Below, in pieces: positions 46,501-61,700 of a stretch of 64,000 bases of DNA. The DNA comes from Struthio camelus (Eukaryota; Chordata; Aves; Struthioniformes; Struthionidae): NCBI RefSeq assembly GCF_040807025.1, contig NC_090982.1:48281112-48345111 (forward strand), in the 5' to 3' direction. Numbering within the stretch: position 1 is the first letter of the stretch; the number at the start of each line of letters is the position of its first letter. Under the pieces are notes generated by a model. The model was not told where the DNA came from. It saw only the letters and a list, made by a program, of their open reading frames with translations, and ran no database searches. Made by a program: the position numbers and the translations under genes.

Positions 46501-49500
46501 GCTCTTTCTACAATTAGGATACTAGTATGTGTATGTAAGACATTATTTAAAAATTAATTCTCTCAAATGTGCTTCTCATGGAAGAAAATTATATCAATAT
46601 TTACAGATTGTGGACCTCTGAATTCTCTAAGGATTTGCTGGTCTACAACTTCGACTTGGTTATTGAAAAGGGAGGTGATCCTTTAAATTCCAACAGGCAT
46701 ATATTCTCATTCAGTCAAGGTCACTTATCAATCAAATGAATGTCATTTCATAAACACCTCTGAACAACTGTGTTCCATTATCTAGATGGGAAGAAGAGGT
46801 GTTAATGAGTATCTAAGGGATGAAATCAATTTAGCTTAGAGGCACTCAGCTGTTTGAACAGTTGTGAACATGACTGGCTGCTAATATATGCTGATTAGTA
46901 TTAATATTATACAATGTCTGAAATGTGGCTAGCATGACGTTTCTAAACCAATGACATTTCTAAACCAATGAATAGTGAGTACAGTTCCATCTTCTTTACT
47001 CTCATCTTTGAGTAATCACTTCTGGCTGTGTGGACTGTCAGATTTGCAACAGGAGCAGTACTGGGTTTGAATATTTGTACCCACAGACCTCATCTCTTTG
47101 CTATGATCGTGTTTATGAAGGACAATAAAGAGCATTTGACCTGTTACTTATTGGCAGCACAGAGTCCTGCTGAGGAAAGAACAAGGATCTGCCATAATAA
47201 ATTAGAAATATAAGCATGTTGTAGTATGTGTTGACACAGACACGTTGAAATGGAGTTCTAAAATACTTAATTGTAGAATAAAATTGATACTGTTGTCCAG
47301 TCAGGGTTTTCTGGTGATTTTTTTTCCTAACCTGATGTTGATGGGCTTTCCTAACCTGGGAAAGACCATTGCCAGAGAGGAAACAGCCGAGATAACAAGT
47401 ATCAACAAAACAAGGACAAAGCAAATGCTTTGTTCTAGTTGCAAATGAATAACTTGTCTACTCTTCTCTGCCACTGTAATCAGAGAATGCACAAGGGTCA
47501 GGAAAAAATCAGGGATGCTCAGACTTTCTGCGCTATCCTGGTGCATCTGAAACGCTGCAGTGAAGGAAGTTCTGCAACAGAGGTAATTTTGGATCACCTA
47601 TCCTAAAAATTGAATTGTTTCTAACAAGGATCTTCAGCAGAAGAGATGGTGAAATCAGTTCCCAGGAAGCTGTCAACTATGATTCAAGAGCAGACAGCTA
47701 TTTCTGAGAGTATAGGCAGCAATAAATCAGAACTTGAGGGAAAAAAGGAAAATATTAATTAGTTGTCCAAACAGACAAAGCCCTTTATTAAATCAAATAA
47801 GTGCCATAGATAAAATTAAAAATACTTCTGAACAAAAATGGGATTTCAAAGGTCTGTATCCAGGTTTGGTAATACACATTTTTTTTAAGTCCCAGGTTAT
47901 AGAGAAGCAAATAGTTAAATGGACAAAAATTACAAGTAATTCCACTTTTATATGCAGGAAACCTAGTGAAAATAGCAAAGTATATAATAAAGGCACACTT
48001 CATGTGTGAGAGGAAATAATTCCCAAAAGCTGTTAAATCCTTAAGGAGAGGAGGCTTTTCAATATTATTCTAAATCTAAACCCCATCTTATACTTTAATT
48101 TAAAAAAACCTAGCGCTTATTCTAAAAAAGGACAAATTGTAACGATTCAAAATTGAAGTATCTGTCATATTCCAAGGACAATTCCCTCTTAGCATTTGAG
48201 TCAGCCAAGGTTAAACTGGAAAAGATGTTCAGAGGCCTCAAAAAGTAAATTGCTGCACATTAGCGCTAAACAGAGTTTCCACACTGTACATGAATGAGAG
48301 AAAGTTATCATTGAAGGTGTGGGAAAGGCATTAATGAATATTTGAGACAATATGATCCATCACATCACCTTGGATGAATTATACTTTTTGTCCTGTCTGC
48401 TTGCAATTTACAAGGAAAATCAGTACATTTGTAGAGAAAAAAGATACGGAACATAACTAAGAAGAAGAGCCACACTTCCAGAAAACCTCTATAAGAAAAA
48501 AAGATCTCTGTTAATTTTTGGGAATCAGCTTTAAACTGTATAAAACAACATGGAGAATCACTGTCGCTAGGTCCTCATGGAGAGGACCCTTCTATGATTT
48601 TTAACATGGAAAATCTATAGATCTTTTTTTTGAGCTTTAGGTAGCCTGCACATGCCTTCATTCTCTGGCAATCCACCACAAAAGTGATGTCTGCTACACA
48701 AAATAAATCAAAGGCTTTGCATCTTCTTTTTTAATTAGTTTAGCAATTCTCTATACATATCCACAAGGTAAACACTGACAAACTTGTTACAGATACAAGA
48801 CCATGGGGTAACCAAGAGTAAATCATGTGGATTTAATTTGTAACTAATTATAGCTATTGTTTATTTTTGCTTAATATAATGCAGATTAATTAGGTGGTTA
48901 ATAAGTATCAATAATTAAATATTAAAAAGTTAACAGATACTCATTTAAGACAATGGTAATGGTGCAGGTAATTCAGCTGTCCAAGTCATAGATATAGCTC
49001 TTGCTCTATTATCATTTTCTTCACAGTGAAACCGATGAAAATTTAAAACTTGGGAAAGAAAGAGGAAACAGAAAACAAAATGAGACAGAAATATCAAAGA
49101 AAATAAAAGCAAAGGAGGCAGAAGGTTAACAAAGGAAGTGATGGGGTGCCGAAAAAGGAGCCTCGTGCCCTTGGTACCAGTATAGTAGGTTTAAATAACC
49201 TAATCCATACATTTTAGGATTTTAAAATTAATATTTTTTTCAAAGATAACTAAATAAACATTAGAAGGGATGGAGAAAAAAACTCAGTTCTTTTGGAATT
49301 AATCTACTTTAAAACAGAATTTTGGAACATAGAGAAGATTAATCAAGTTCATACTCTTAATAACATTCAAAATCATTTTAAATATTCAGGTTCATGCTCT
49401 AGTATTCCTGCTGAAGCAAAGGCTCTAAAAAGTATCTCTTATATTTGTGGCAGTTTGATTCAGGAGTAGAACTCTCTCCGTGATACTGGTTGTGAACAAC

Positions 49501-52500
49501 TTCAGCCATGCCCCAGTTCATTTATTTATTGAAAAACAGGTAATATTATTCGTAACAGTATTTCTTGTTTATAAAAAAAAAAATCACATGAGATTTCCAG
49601 TTACTGAGCTTATAAAAACTCCCAGAGGCAAATTATTTAATAAACACATAGGCCTAGGGTTTTTCACTCAATTATTTAGCAAGCATTCTTTTGTTAAGTA
49701 TTTTTATGCATTTCTGTTTTCAAATTTGTAACTGAAAAATAATTAAGCAATTTAACATATTCAGAAATGATACATTTCTTTCCATGAATTGAAAATTACA
49801 CACCTCTTTAAAAACCTGTAAAAATGTTTTTGAAAGTATAGGCTGATTCTATGTCTTTTGAACCAAATAGAAATAGTAAACCTTTCAGCCTGAATAAACA
49901 CGTATTACATAGTAAGAACTCAGTGAAGTAGCTTGTTTGTTTTAATTTATTGTAATATTTTAAATAATACATATTTTAAAATACACGCAATAATAGAGGT
50001 GTGTTAGAGAACAGAGGATGATGAGTAAGAACAGTCTGGACGAGCAGATTCCTTTTAAAAAGGAAGGCAAATACCTGAGAGAGGGCAAAGCTTCATTGCT
50101 TCTGCAGAAAGTCCTCCATATCCTCTCCAAAAAGACTATTGCTGGCACAGAGCAGTTTCTTCGCCTCTCGGGGAACCCTGAGGGCTGCAGAAAGCATTGT
50201 GAGCACTGACTGATTAAACAAGGCCTTTGGGATGAAGTGCCTTCATTCTGGGACCCTGTATTTCAAGCTGTGCCAAAACCTTGCTTATAAAACTCTTAAC
50301 AGCCATTCTGTGAGAGAGATTCAATAAGGAGAGAGCTTAACCTGCCTTGTAGTCTTGCTGGCCTTGTCATCTTATCTGTAACAGCTGTCATCTGAGTCCT
50401 GGCAAATTTCCACGTTCATGAAATCACAATGCCCAAACTGAGACTTCTGTGCTACCAGTATCATGTATCATTTCTACCTGGTCAGTGCTCTGTCATGGGA
50501 ACCAGAAAGCTTTGATCTGGTAAGAAGAGCACGAAAAAGGAAGGAAACACTTTTTCTTAATATGTTCAAGGCAGTTGGAGGAGTGGATGTTGCTCCTTAC
50601 CTGATGGTCTGTGGTACTTGGCTGCTGTAGTCCTACTGAACTGAGTTTTGCATTGCAGTTATCTCTCAGTTATGACCCATAAGAAGTCTTTTCTCAAATT
50701 CATGTGACTTGACCTGTTTCTTCAATAAAATTACTGCCATGCAAATGGTCTCACAAAAAAGAGAGGTTACGTGATGCTAATATCACAGGCTGAGTGAAAA
50801 AATTATTTAGAAGCCATTCTTTCTCACCCCAAACTTGATTTTCTTTAATTAAACAGAATGGACCATGCTAGTACTTAGGTAGGAGACTTTCAAAGAAAAG
50901 CTTATTAAAAAGAAAAGCTATCTGATTCACCGTGTACAGAAAGCTGATCTTTTTGTACACCTGTTCAGAACTGTCTGTGCCCCATGATGTCATCTGAACT
51001 CTTACCACTCTTATTTCTGCACCTTACGTAATATCTGTAGGGCTTCTGATGTGATAAAATATGAGCGAATAGAATTTTAGTAGGTGAAAAGGTCTGATCA
51101 GATTTAATTTCAGAGTCTATTCCCATTTGCTTGACAGAGTAATAATACATAGAACACTTGTTCCATAGCTGTCTTATTTGTAGTATCCCTACTTCCCCCA
51201 AACTTAAAAAAGGCCAGTTAAGTGGTTTAGACAAATTATGGCAAACATTCTTTTGTATCTCTACTGCCTGAAAAAAGAATTGTTACAGGGTCAGAAGAAA
51301 ATTTAGGATTTTGCTGTCTAAAAGATGCAGTATATACACATAAATTTCACTTTAGTCTCATCACTTTTTATTAATGCCAACCATGCTTATCATTTCACTG
51401 ACAAACTAATGATTTCCTTTTTTATGTCATTTCTTTCATCTCTTTTTGATAAAATGCTAGTATTTAGTGCTTTACAGGAAATTGCTATAGCAAAATAGTT
51501 TCATAATTCATTCTAATTCTCCATTTTGTGTGTGTCCAAGTATAAAAGCAGTAGTAGGTTTCTAATGACCAAGACGACCCATGTTAGCATTAAACTCTCT
51601 AAGCCCTGCTGGATATGGACATCTGGATGTTATCATTTGCACTGTGCCTAAAAGCCATCACATAAAAGACATAAAGACTATGTTTCCATTTTGGCCTTAA
51701 GCAGCACATCACTGACAAAGTTTGTTCAATTAGTTTGTGCTGTGGAACAAAATTTCAGTATACTTTCTAAATATGTAGGGAGAAAAAAAACAGTTTAAAC
51801 CTGCCATAAGTCTCAAGCTGGTATCTCCTAGGGCTTCTAAGTTTATAAGCAGCTGAAAACTGGCCTGTTGTGCTATGCCCTAAAGCAACACAGTGATATT
51901 GAAACTGTGTCTAATTAACCTCCTGCTAAACCTGAAATGTCACGAAGGAGTGTCGCTAAACCTTAAAAGCTTTCTAACTTGGTAGATATAGCTAGCACTA
52001 GTATTTCTAGAATTCAAGTTAATTGCAGTGAAAATTGACAGGACAGTAACGGATAGCTAGTTTACATTTTAAATCCAGGATTTTGTCCAAAGTATTTCTA
52101 AGGTCATCTGTATTTTCAACTTAAAGGGTTAGGCAGTATCTAGTATGTGAAATTACGTTTCTGCTATATGTTTTTTAAAGTGAGGTTTGTTTGTGAGCAG
52201 GCACTTTTTTCTGCTGAGGAGCTTTCTTCTCCTGTATGTGCAGAGAACAATTTTAATTCACATAGATACAATAAAGATCAGGTGCAGTAATTTTAATTTG
52301 AACATTTTATTTATCTGATTTAATTCTTGAGCCTCAAAAATTGTATCTGGATATCATGCAGAAATGTTCATTAACATTTTTCTATATAGCTTACTAAAAC
52401 TGAATCACAGGAAAAAGAAAAGCTTCAAAATGAAAAGACCTTCCATGCATTCCTGCCTAGTTGGGCCAATATTAGTTGTCACATGTTAATCTTGCACATA

Positions 52501-55500
52501 TACATCAGAAAGCAGATAATATGAATTTCAGTATTTTAATTACTTGTGGTCAAATTTATATTGCTAGAAAATCTATCGTTTCATAGGATTTTTTTAACTG
52601 GAGTCCAGGTACTGTATGAACAGAAAGGAGTATGTATTGTTCCCAGCTTTGTTGTATGTTATTTATGAATTATCTTGCTCAGGACCAAACAAATTTGTCA
52701 TGGGAGGCTGAAATTTAACACAAAATCACCTTCTGAAGATAGTTTTTCTGTTCTTCTTAAACTGAAGTTTAAAAAGTTAGGCAAAAAATATAGTAATATC
52801 TAAGTATTTTACCGGTAGAAAACTTCAGTTTCCTTCTTCTCAAAGCATACTAGCATACACAGTAGCTTTCATAACTTCCCAAAGCTACCTACTCTGGAAG
52901 TTAATCAGCAGATGGTCAAGCGTTTGGATGAGGAGACTGTCTGCATCTAAGGAAGCTTTAGGAAAAGTACATAGCTCTTTGAGTCCTGCAGCATATGTGC
53001 AGAGATCCATCGACTCACTTATCACTACTTTCAAGCCTAACAGATAAGGACTTAGATTTAGTTGGGAGAATCAGGGTATCTTTCCATCTCTGATTCCGAA
53101 AAGATGAATCCACCATTCTGGACTAGATGTAATTTTACTTTACGCAGATTTAAAAACAATATTACGGGTGGGTGGCTTATTTAGTGCCATTGGTGAAGAA
53201 CACCAGAGTTAGCTCTGAATGGTGCCAGTTTGGTCTTGCAGGGTTTATGCACTTAGGCTTAGCACTAAAAGAAGGTAAAAAAATAGCACTTGAGAGGTAT
53301 CTGCCCATTTTCGATTCTGAGAGGGCTTATTAGTTTTGCACTGACTATGCCTTCAAACAGCCCCGTATCCATGTTAATAAGATCTTCCAGAGTTAGCCTA
53401 GTGACATCTGACATAATTCTAATGGTAATCAAATTTTGGTCTGGCGGCAGCATGCAAGTATTACTGTTAAGAGCAATACTGTTAAGCATAAGCTATCCAA
53501 AAAAGTAGTTAAATAAAACAGAGTCTGGTGTCAATAAAGATCTAATAATTAACTCCCTACGTTTATCCCTTTAGATGTGTCATATATCATGTATGTTTGT
53601 TAGGGTACATATTGATACAGAATAGAAGGGCAATATAAGAGATATTTTGCACTGAAATATGCAAGTCACAAGGGTGGCAGGGAGAATTTTGTCCCATGTT
53701 GTGTCCCATAGCTGTTAATTTACCAGTCAATAAAGGATAGGCTATCTTGTGTATAAAGAGATGTTTGTATACCCCAAGAAGTGCAGCAATGCTTATTTGC
53801 TTTTGAGAAGACTGAATGAGCTTTAGTGTGGAAAAACTAAATTTGTCTGGACTTCCCAGAAGATTTCAAAAAGTAGACTGCCAGTCAAAGCTCAGAATCA
53901 TGGGAAGGCATGTTCAAAAGGATGTTCCTGAAGGTGTCTGCTGTCGGGACTTCTCTGACAAGAGTGTCTGCATGCAGCTCTGGGGAACAGTGGGTGCGTT
54001 CTCTGATGGAGGAACTCAAATAATCTCTCTCTGATGGATACAACCTCTGTCATGAAGTATGCATGAAGGCTGAAAGCCAATTGCCATCATGATAGATGAC
54101 AGCAATACAGCTAAGAAGAGAGAGAGAGACACCTGCCTAAGCCTAGGTAGTATAAAAGTGGTTTTACTTTAATGACTTCACCAATGTTTCTATCAAATTT
54201 CAACTGTTTCCTGAGACAATGAATAAGTGCTCTTATTTATATTTTATCTTAACCTGGCTTAATTGTTATTTTAAGATAACTAGATACAAATATTTTCATC
54301 AAAATTATGTGGAGGATTTATAAATCTGAAGCACACTAACAAGAACAGTGTCTCCTCAGAACTTCCTTTGCTATATCCAGAGTGGGCCCCCACTTTAGCT
54401 GCACGTGCCAAGAGGAGATCTGGAACCACTGGGGAGATGGAGATATTTCCCTAAGAACTGGTAGTAATTTTCAAGTGGACACTAGTAACCAAGAAGGCTC
54501 TGTAGCCTGCACTAAGGTACTGAAAAGCATACTTGAACCCTGAGGCCAACAGGAGTATATCATGCCAAAATATGTTGCCTCTCTGTCACCCTATGAAATG
54601 ATGAGTTGATTTTATGATGTATCTCACTGTAATAGGAGAGCGTGTTCCAGCCATGCAGAAAAAGATATGATCAAGATTCCCATCTTTTCCCCTAGGGGTG
54701 AGATATGTGCAATGGAAAGTCCTATGTTTATAGAAAATTTTAAGTATGTACGTGTTGCTATGTTTTTATATTATGGATAGGAAAGGTCAAAGGACTGTGC
54801 TTGCTCTTGGGAGCGGAGGAGGAAGAGGTCTGGCTGGTTGAGGTACGTTATAAGCTTGTCAGTGAAGGGGTTATCTTCACTAAAAACGTAAACAAAGAAT
54901 AGAGGAATGGGGTCTCAAACTTACTAGTGAAATGCACTTGGTTTTCTTCTTCTCATTTTAATCTTCTTCTCAGCATAAAAAATGAACTGCTTTTTCATCT
55001 ATGTAAGAGACAGAAATGTTTCAGAAGCAGCAATTATTGGGGGCTTTGCTACTTTTTTGTTTACCTCCACTGGCTCTTGATGCAGGCTAGATTCAAATGA
55101 ATTAAAATAAATGGGAAATTTATCATAAAAATTAAGTTATCTTGGTCACCTCATTAAAAAATCAGCTGGTTAAGGATGTTTTGCTGTTCTTTCAAACTGG
55201 AAAGTGCAACAGGATACCGAATTGATAGTATACATTGTACTGCCATGAGGAAATTAGGATCAAGTTCTAACCTACTTTCTAACTCCTTTCAAGCAGTTAG
55301 GAGTGAAGGTAGGCACTGAGTCTGGATGGTAAAATTGAGAAGAGATTGGTTCCTTAACATCATCTGCTCAAATGAAAACGTAGTTCTCATTGATTCTGGA
55401 AGAAAAACAGAATGGCATTACTAAAAAGTTAATCCATATGATTTTTGTGGGATGATTAGTATTTAATATGGAGAAAATGGAAAACTTCGTACATAAGCGA

Positions 55501-58260
55501 GGACTTCCATGAGTAGCATAGCAAATTATGTGTAGTTTCATGTGGATCCCCTACTCTCTCGTGTTGAGTAGGGGAAAAGTGCAATCAACCCCTTTCCATG
55601 GCTGCAGTATTCATCACCTCTCTTTTATGTGAATTCTGTGGTGTGGATTCCTGTTGCATGCTTTCTCTCAAAGTCAATGTTAATAGCATCTCCCTTCTCT
55701 ACCCACATGCCTGTTTGTATGAAACTCAGGAGAGCTTGGTATCAAAAGTAGTATCTTCACATTTCTTTCCCTCTGATGATTTTTTTGCAACGGATCAATG
55801 TGTTCAGAAGTTTAACTGGGATGCGTGTATTACAGAATTATTCTCTTCCCAAGCTCCTGTAGATAGGGAAAGGACAAAATGTGGATGAATATCAGGGCTC
55901 AGAGGAAAACTACTGAATTTATATTTGCTCTCCCTTCCTTCCCTGCCCGCCCCGTGAAGTTGGTTATCCCTACAGAATGATTGCCTGGGATAGATGTACC
56001 TGAGGAAGTCTCAACTCAGTATCCAAATTCATCTGAAGTTGGAAGTTTTAATGAGCTTAACCCTAGTTGTCACTTTAATTTCTTAATTCTCCTATCTGTG
56101 TTCATTTTGTCAGGCTATAATTTACTCTATTTCCTCCATTTCTTCCTCAAATATGATCTTGGTGACGGAACAGCCTTTCATTCATTAACTTTCTGACTTG
56201 AACTTCCCCAAACCTCACATCTCGTGGTTTGTGATAGTGGTATTAGGATGTTCATACAATATCAGTTATTGTATTGCAAGTGAGGGTCACAAAGGAAACG
56301 TTTGCTCTTTGTTCATCAAACGTGAATGTGGCATAGCAATCCAGTACAATGAATGGTAGTGCAGATGTATATTAAGTACAGCACTTGCTGGGTTAGTTTC
56401 TATTAATTGAATAAGGCCTGGGAGATGTTAATTGGGAAAATCTGAAGTATCGTATAATGGCTTTCCGAATTCTAAAGTATGTTGTAAAAGTCAGGGAAGG
56501 CAGCCAGCTGGCTGGGCAAGTCAGAAATGAAGAAAGAGCTGGGCAGAGGAACAAAAAGAGTATTCTTTCTTCAGAAAGAGTTTAAAAGGTGTTTAAAGCC
56601 TTGCTAAAATTTGCAATTCCTTGTCAAAGTTTATACAGAGTAATTCAGTTAGCTAGTTTATTTCCACCTAATCTACCTTTGCCTCATTGTCCACAAATAA
56701 AAGAAACAGCTTCTTGTATTGAAATATGAAGTACTCTTCAGATTTCTTTCAGATTTCTTACTCTCTTTAAACCTGAAATTTACTGAGTTTCCCCCTTAGG
56801 AAATTCCCTCTCAGAGTCTCATTGGATAAGAATGACACCAATTAGAGAGTAAAATTCTCAGCAGAATATATGATTATTCTCTGTTGCTTAGCTTGATCAG
56901 GTAAGTTAAAAGATACAAAAGCCGCATGACAGTAGAACAGTCTGTCACCAAATGTATGAAGCTGGTTAATCACCTTTTTTTTTAATTTAAAAATTGCTTT
57001 AAACAAACTACACTGATACCTGATAAAAACACTGCCAATCCCATTTTATCTACTTTGTATTATAAGAAGTCATAGTTCTATTTCAAATGCTGTCAAATTT
57101 CATTGAAATAGTAACAGTGAAATGCATGAAATAAGTACATGCTTGACTTCTGTAGGACTTGAATATGTGCTTTTAAGTGTTTTATTTGAATCTTAGTCTC
57201 AGAAATATTGGTCAGATTATGTAATTAGTCTAGAAGAAATGCATGAATAATAGCTTCCTACTGACTACTACCACGTAAAAATCAGACAGGTCTGAATTTC
57301 ACGTCTAAGCTTAGCTATTTGCAATGTATTTATCCATCACTGACCTCATCACTCTACACATCTATTATAGTCAGGGGACCAGGCACCATTAAGGGCAATT
57401 CAGAGCACATTTTAGTGACTATATATCCTATATCGCTAGGATAAGATTAACCATGTCCTCAAAGCTCCTACTTCCCTCTATTAAAGACAAAGGCAATTTG
57501 GATGGATGGATTAAATGCAGAAGTCTATATTACAGCTTTCTAAAGTTTGTTAAATGAATTGGCCCTTTCTTTCTGAAGCAGTAGTAGCTTCTGTACCACC
57601 ACCAAGTGTAAATATAGATAAGACAGAAACCCAAGGGCGTACAACAGTCCTAAACGTGCATTAAAAGGTCTTCAACACATGCTTTTGGAGAAGGGAAGGG
57701 GAAAAGTGTTTGGCCAGCAAAACCAGCTACAATTGTGGAAACGGACAAGAAGTGCAACAGTTTTTTTCAGCTTCCAAACTTCTTGAATAAGAACACTGGC
57801 ACACTCATTCAATTAGAAGAGTAACGACTTGCATAAAATTCCCTCTCCTAAGCTCTCCAAAAAAGAAAAGCCCGCTTCCTTAAAATTACATGTGTCTGGA
57901 AAGAATTTTATACCCACTGTTTTAGCCTAGTCCAAGCAGGTAGGCTCTGGAAAGAGATATATATGTATGATCAGGCATGAAAATAGTCAAAGATTGCTGT
58001 TACACACACAAATTCCCTTGCAGACTCCCAGGAGGTCTGTATATGCTGAATTTCAGGGGATACAAGAGTCAACTTTTAGAAGACTGCATAAAGAGTTCCT
58101 GCATGACAGACCTGCAGTTGTATCAGAGCACCCTATTGGACTCTTTAACGGAAAACAACAGAGGATCTTAAGAGGAATACCATCTGCCTGGGTTGGGTTC
58201 AACATGAACAAAATTCCAAGTCAATGATATGAGAATCCTTATACATCTACAGGAAATAGT
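43541..58260. other. Long AT-rich non-coding stretch
   Basis: I find no gene with paired splice sites and open phase. A 17-bp unit (atgacRtttctaaacca) is tandemly doubled at 46,934-46,967 and a 10-bp unit (ggtgatcttc) at 44,881-44,900. A minus-strand frame of 168 codons at 45,441-45,947 lies in a slightly GC-richer patch; it has no known motif, and one such frame is about what chance predicts in this much six-frame sequence. A frame at 57,967-58,227 follows an acceptor-like cacaaattcccttgcag but has no partner. AT-rich blocks with many TAAT cores (46,240-46,330; 48,830-48,950) could be regulatory, unproven. Confidence 0.45.
46934..46967 (+). repeat. 17-bp tandem duplication
   Basis: Two adjacent copies of atgacRtttctaaacca, differing at one position (G/A). 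Probably replication slippage. Confidence 0.9.
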
Positions 58261-58269
58261 GTGTATCAG

Positions 58270-58750
58270 CTGTGACCCCATCTTTCAGGACACTGATGGC
58301 ACTAATAGACTTTAATGGCCCTGATTGGCCCCATCTGGGAATTCCCATCCCCCACCTGGAGGACCTCCATTTAAGCTCAGCCCTGAAAAGGCAGGGTTTG
58401 AGTCCTGGTTTGAGTTATGTTATAGGTGTGTTGGTTTCTAGCTCTCTTTCTTAGACCTTGTTTTCTGTGTGGCCCTTGGACCATGTTGTAGCCTTGGCTC
58501 CAGCCCTGTCTCTGGCCTTGTCTTTTCTTGCTCTTGCCTGGGCTCCCTGGTCAGACCCTGGCCCTGGTTCATCATGCTGCTATTTTTGGGGGTCTTGATA
58601 AGCCATTGTGAGCACCTGGCTCTACCTCTATGCTTGGACCCAGTGGGACTGTGTCCCATTGGTGAGGGTACTGGAGGGGCTGCTCTCAGCTCCTTGCTGC
58701 TATCTCTTAGATGGCAGCCAGATCTTGCTGCTTGCTGGCATCATCTAGGA
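58270..58750 (+). mobile_element. LTR-like or other retroelement fragment
   Basis: GC and C/T-rich block sharply different from its flanks, with a TATA-like ccatttaagctcagcc at about 58,368 and a repetitive Cys/Trp/Leu-rich translation (frame 58,469-58,792). The layout resembles retroviral LTRs of birds, and phrases such as ccatttaagctcagccctga look familiar from such elements. I could not find matching TG/CA ends with a target duplication, so ends and class are uncertain. Confidence 0.35.
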
Positions 58751-58759
58751 GATTTGCTA

Positions 58760-61700
58760 GGAAAAACTGGTAAGTATCATGTTTGCATCTGAAACCAGAG
58801 GTATGTAGGTAATGCCAAATTTATGTTATTTTCTTCTAATAGGGGTAGCTGAAAAGATTAGTGTTTGCTACTAACATAATGGGCATCAAATAATGGGCTT
58901 CTTGGTGAGAATTCTAATAAAGGTAATAGTCTCACAAAAGCTAATAAAGTCTTTCCAAAGACAGACTCCAGAACAGTTTAACTAATACAGGAAAACATCA
59001 CCAGGTAAGATTTCCAGCATGCTTTGGAACTTCCATGTGAAATAATTATCATAGGAAGAGTTTTGTGGGCTTTTTAATTAGGATTATAGTCCCAAAAGGG
59101 AAAAAGTCAAGCTTGAGATAGACTCTCAAGACAAATTCTGGAAGTACATTTGAGCAAGACTATATCACAGATGCCTAGTTTTATCCTGAAAGCAGGAGTA
59201 CAGATATACAAGTAAATTGTTACCTATTTTAAGATTTTCCCCTGGTGGGGGGGAGGGGGACAGTGTGACATGTAGCCAAAAAGATGGCAAAGAACATGAG
59301 TTCCTGAAAGGGAAGGTCTGTTTGAACTATTGTCCTTGCGTTTTCTTTGTTAACTTCACATTCTATTGTATTTTCAATAAGTTTGAGGTAGTAGGCCACT
59401 TGATCTTATTTTTCACCTTAAAGAAGATGTGCTATTTCAGGCACCTACCTTTTTTTGGTGTTTGTCAATAAATTTCCTAACAGAATGAAAAATGAAACCT
59501 CATTATTCCTTTTTAGGTTTTGATTATTCTGTGCTGCTGAAGTGAGATATCAGTGACTTAAATTATGCTTGGGTATAACTGACTAGATCTGTATTTAGTG
59601 CAGCTATTTTGTTCATTGGAGATATGCTTAATGATCATTTGATTTATTAAGTTTAGGGTAATGGACTCTTCTACTCATTTTATAGAACTTCAGAATAGAA
59701 ACACTTCTGAAAAGCAGCTTGCCTTCTAAATACTGATTGGAAACCTTTTGTAGTGCTTCTGATGCTTAAATTAGTAAAATAGGTATAGAATATACTGAAA
59801 AATCAAACTTCAGTCTCTCTTTGTGAGAGACACAAATGGAATACAAGTGTTTGCTTAGGGGAGCTAGACTTCATGATATTTTTAGTGTTTTAAAATAAAA
59901 CTTGAAAGCTGGTGAGAAATGGGTGAAATTCATCCTGCACTGATATGTCTCTTTCTAAAACACTTAAGTTGCTTATTAGAGCTTAAGCAGCACAGAGGTC
60001 TTTGCATGAATCTTCTCTAGCAAGGCAAATAAGTCATCCTCGGGGAAAATTCTGCACTGCAAACTACACTTCTGTTGTTTTCCGAAGGACTTGCGCTGTA
60101 GGAAGCTAGCTCCAGAAGAGGAGTTCAAGATCTTGATGCTTTGGGTTTCTTAACATCAGACTAAGTGTGTAGGCTCTCAAGTTAGCCTTGAGTAATGTAG
60201 TTGAGGTGCCAGAAGACGCAGACATGCCCTTTTAGTACTCTGCCCAGCCTGGAGTATCTTGCCTCTTAGCAGAGGACCTGCTGTCATAACTGTGGAGTTG
60301 TACATAATAATTTTAGTCATGCAGCTATGAATCCTGCATTCCCTACAGTACAACAGAGCAACTTCAACAGGTTGAATCAAGTGCTGCACTTTCTGTTCTG
60401 ACCTTTACTCACAACCTAGTGTGGGAACTTGCTCTTGAGACGTGTAACGCAGATTTAAGCTGAGGTGGAAAATGAGTTTATAGATGTTATTCTTGAGTGC
60501 TTTAATGTGATGCTGATAGATAAAAGGTGGATAGCCTTTATCTCCGATGTTGCAGAAGTTTCTCCTTAGTACAAGTGCAGTGGCAGCTGTGTTAAACACA
60601 ACTCTTGTATGATCTGTTCTCTTTCAAATACATCTGCCAGATCCAATTCATTCATGATTTAAGTGTTATTCCCCCCTAACTTCTGAGTCCAAAGGCATTT
60701 TGGACAGGACTCTGGAGTCCAAGGATGTTTTGGATGTAGGAAAAGACAGTTCTGAAAGCACGTAATAGCAAGAATTCTTGGTGCCTGAGGACTTTTAAAC
60801 TCCCTATGATTTGAGATGTCCTTTAAGATTATACATAAATCTGAACTTTGGAGTTGGGTATCTGAGGTCTTCCTTAAACTGCTCCCTTAATTTGGCCACA
60901 AGAAGACCTGAGATCTATGCAACTTTACTGGACAAAACCTGAGTTCCGTTAATTGTAAATATTTCTGGAGCCAGAAGCAAAATAGAAATTTGAGTAACGT
61001 AAGCCTTAGGTTACAGTCCCAGGTCTGAGATTTAAACTGCCACAGTGACATTTCAGTGGACGCTTGGCTGTCCTGCTTATTCTGTGGTCCTAGGGCTAGG
61101 TGCTATCGAGAAGCTAGTGCTCTTGTCAGGGGAGCAACTTGATTTTTGTAAATTGCTAAAGGAAAAAAGGAATAATCTGTGTCTTTAAGATCCTACTATT
61201 ATATTAAACCTTAAAGATGATTGGAAAAGTTGCAGTAAGTGACCCTAGGTACCTCATATTAAGTTGCAAACTTTAGGAAATTAAAAATGGGTGGGACGTG
61301 TGCAGGAATAGGAGGTATGTGGTGCCAGTGAGATCAGCAATCTAATGTGTGAGGCAATTCAGTAAGAGGTATTGGATGATTACACAGGATGGAGGAAATG
61401 ATTTAAAGGACATAAAGGTAATATACTCCATGTTAGTCACAGTCTGCTTATTGGATACTTTGCTATTATGTATTAATTAGTCAATAATATGCTTAACTGG
61501 TCCAATAAAATGGCAGAGTTTCTTCACCCATTCAGCACATATCTTTTGAACCTACATTTGGATTCTTGCATACTGTTCACCCAGAGGCTTTTTTGGATGC
61601 TCTTCAGTTAATTACTGGAAACTTGTGATGGTCTCCCCAAGACGAAGGGAAGGGGATTACACATCAGCTGAGGGCACAAATTAATGTGGAAATGAATGCA

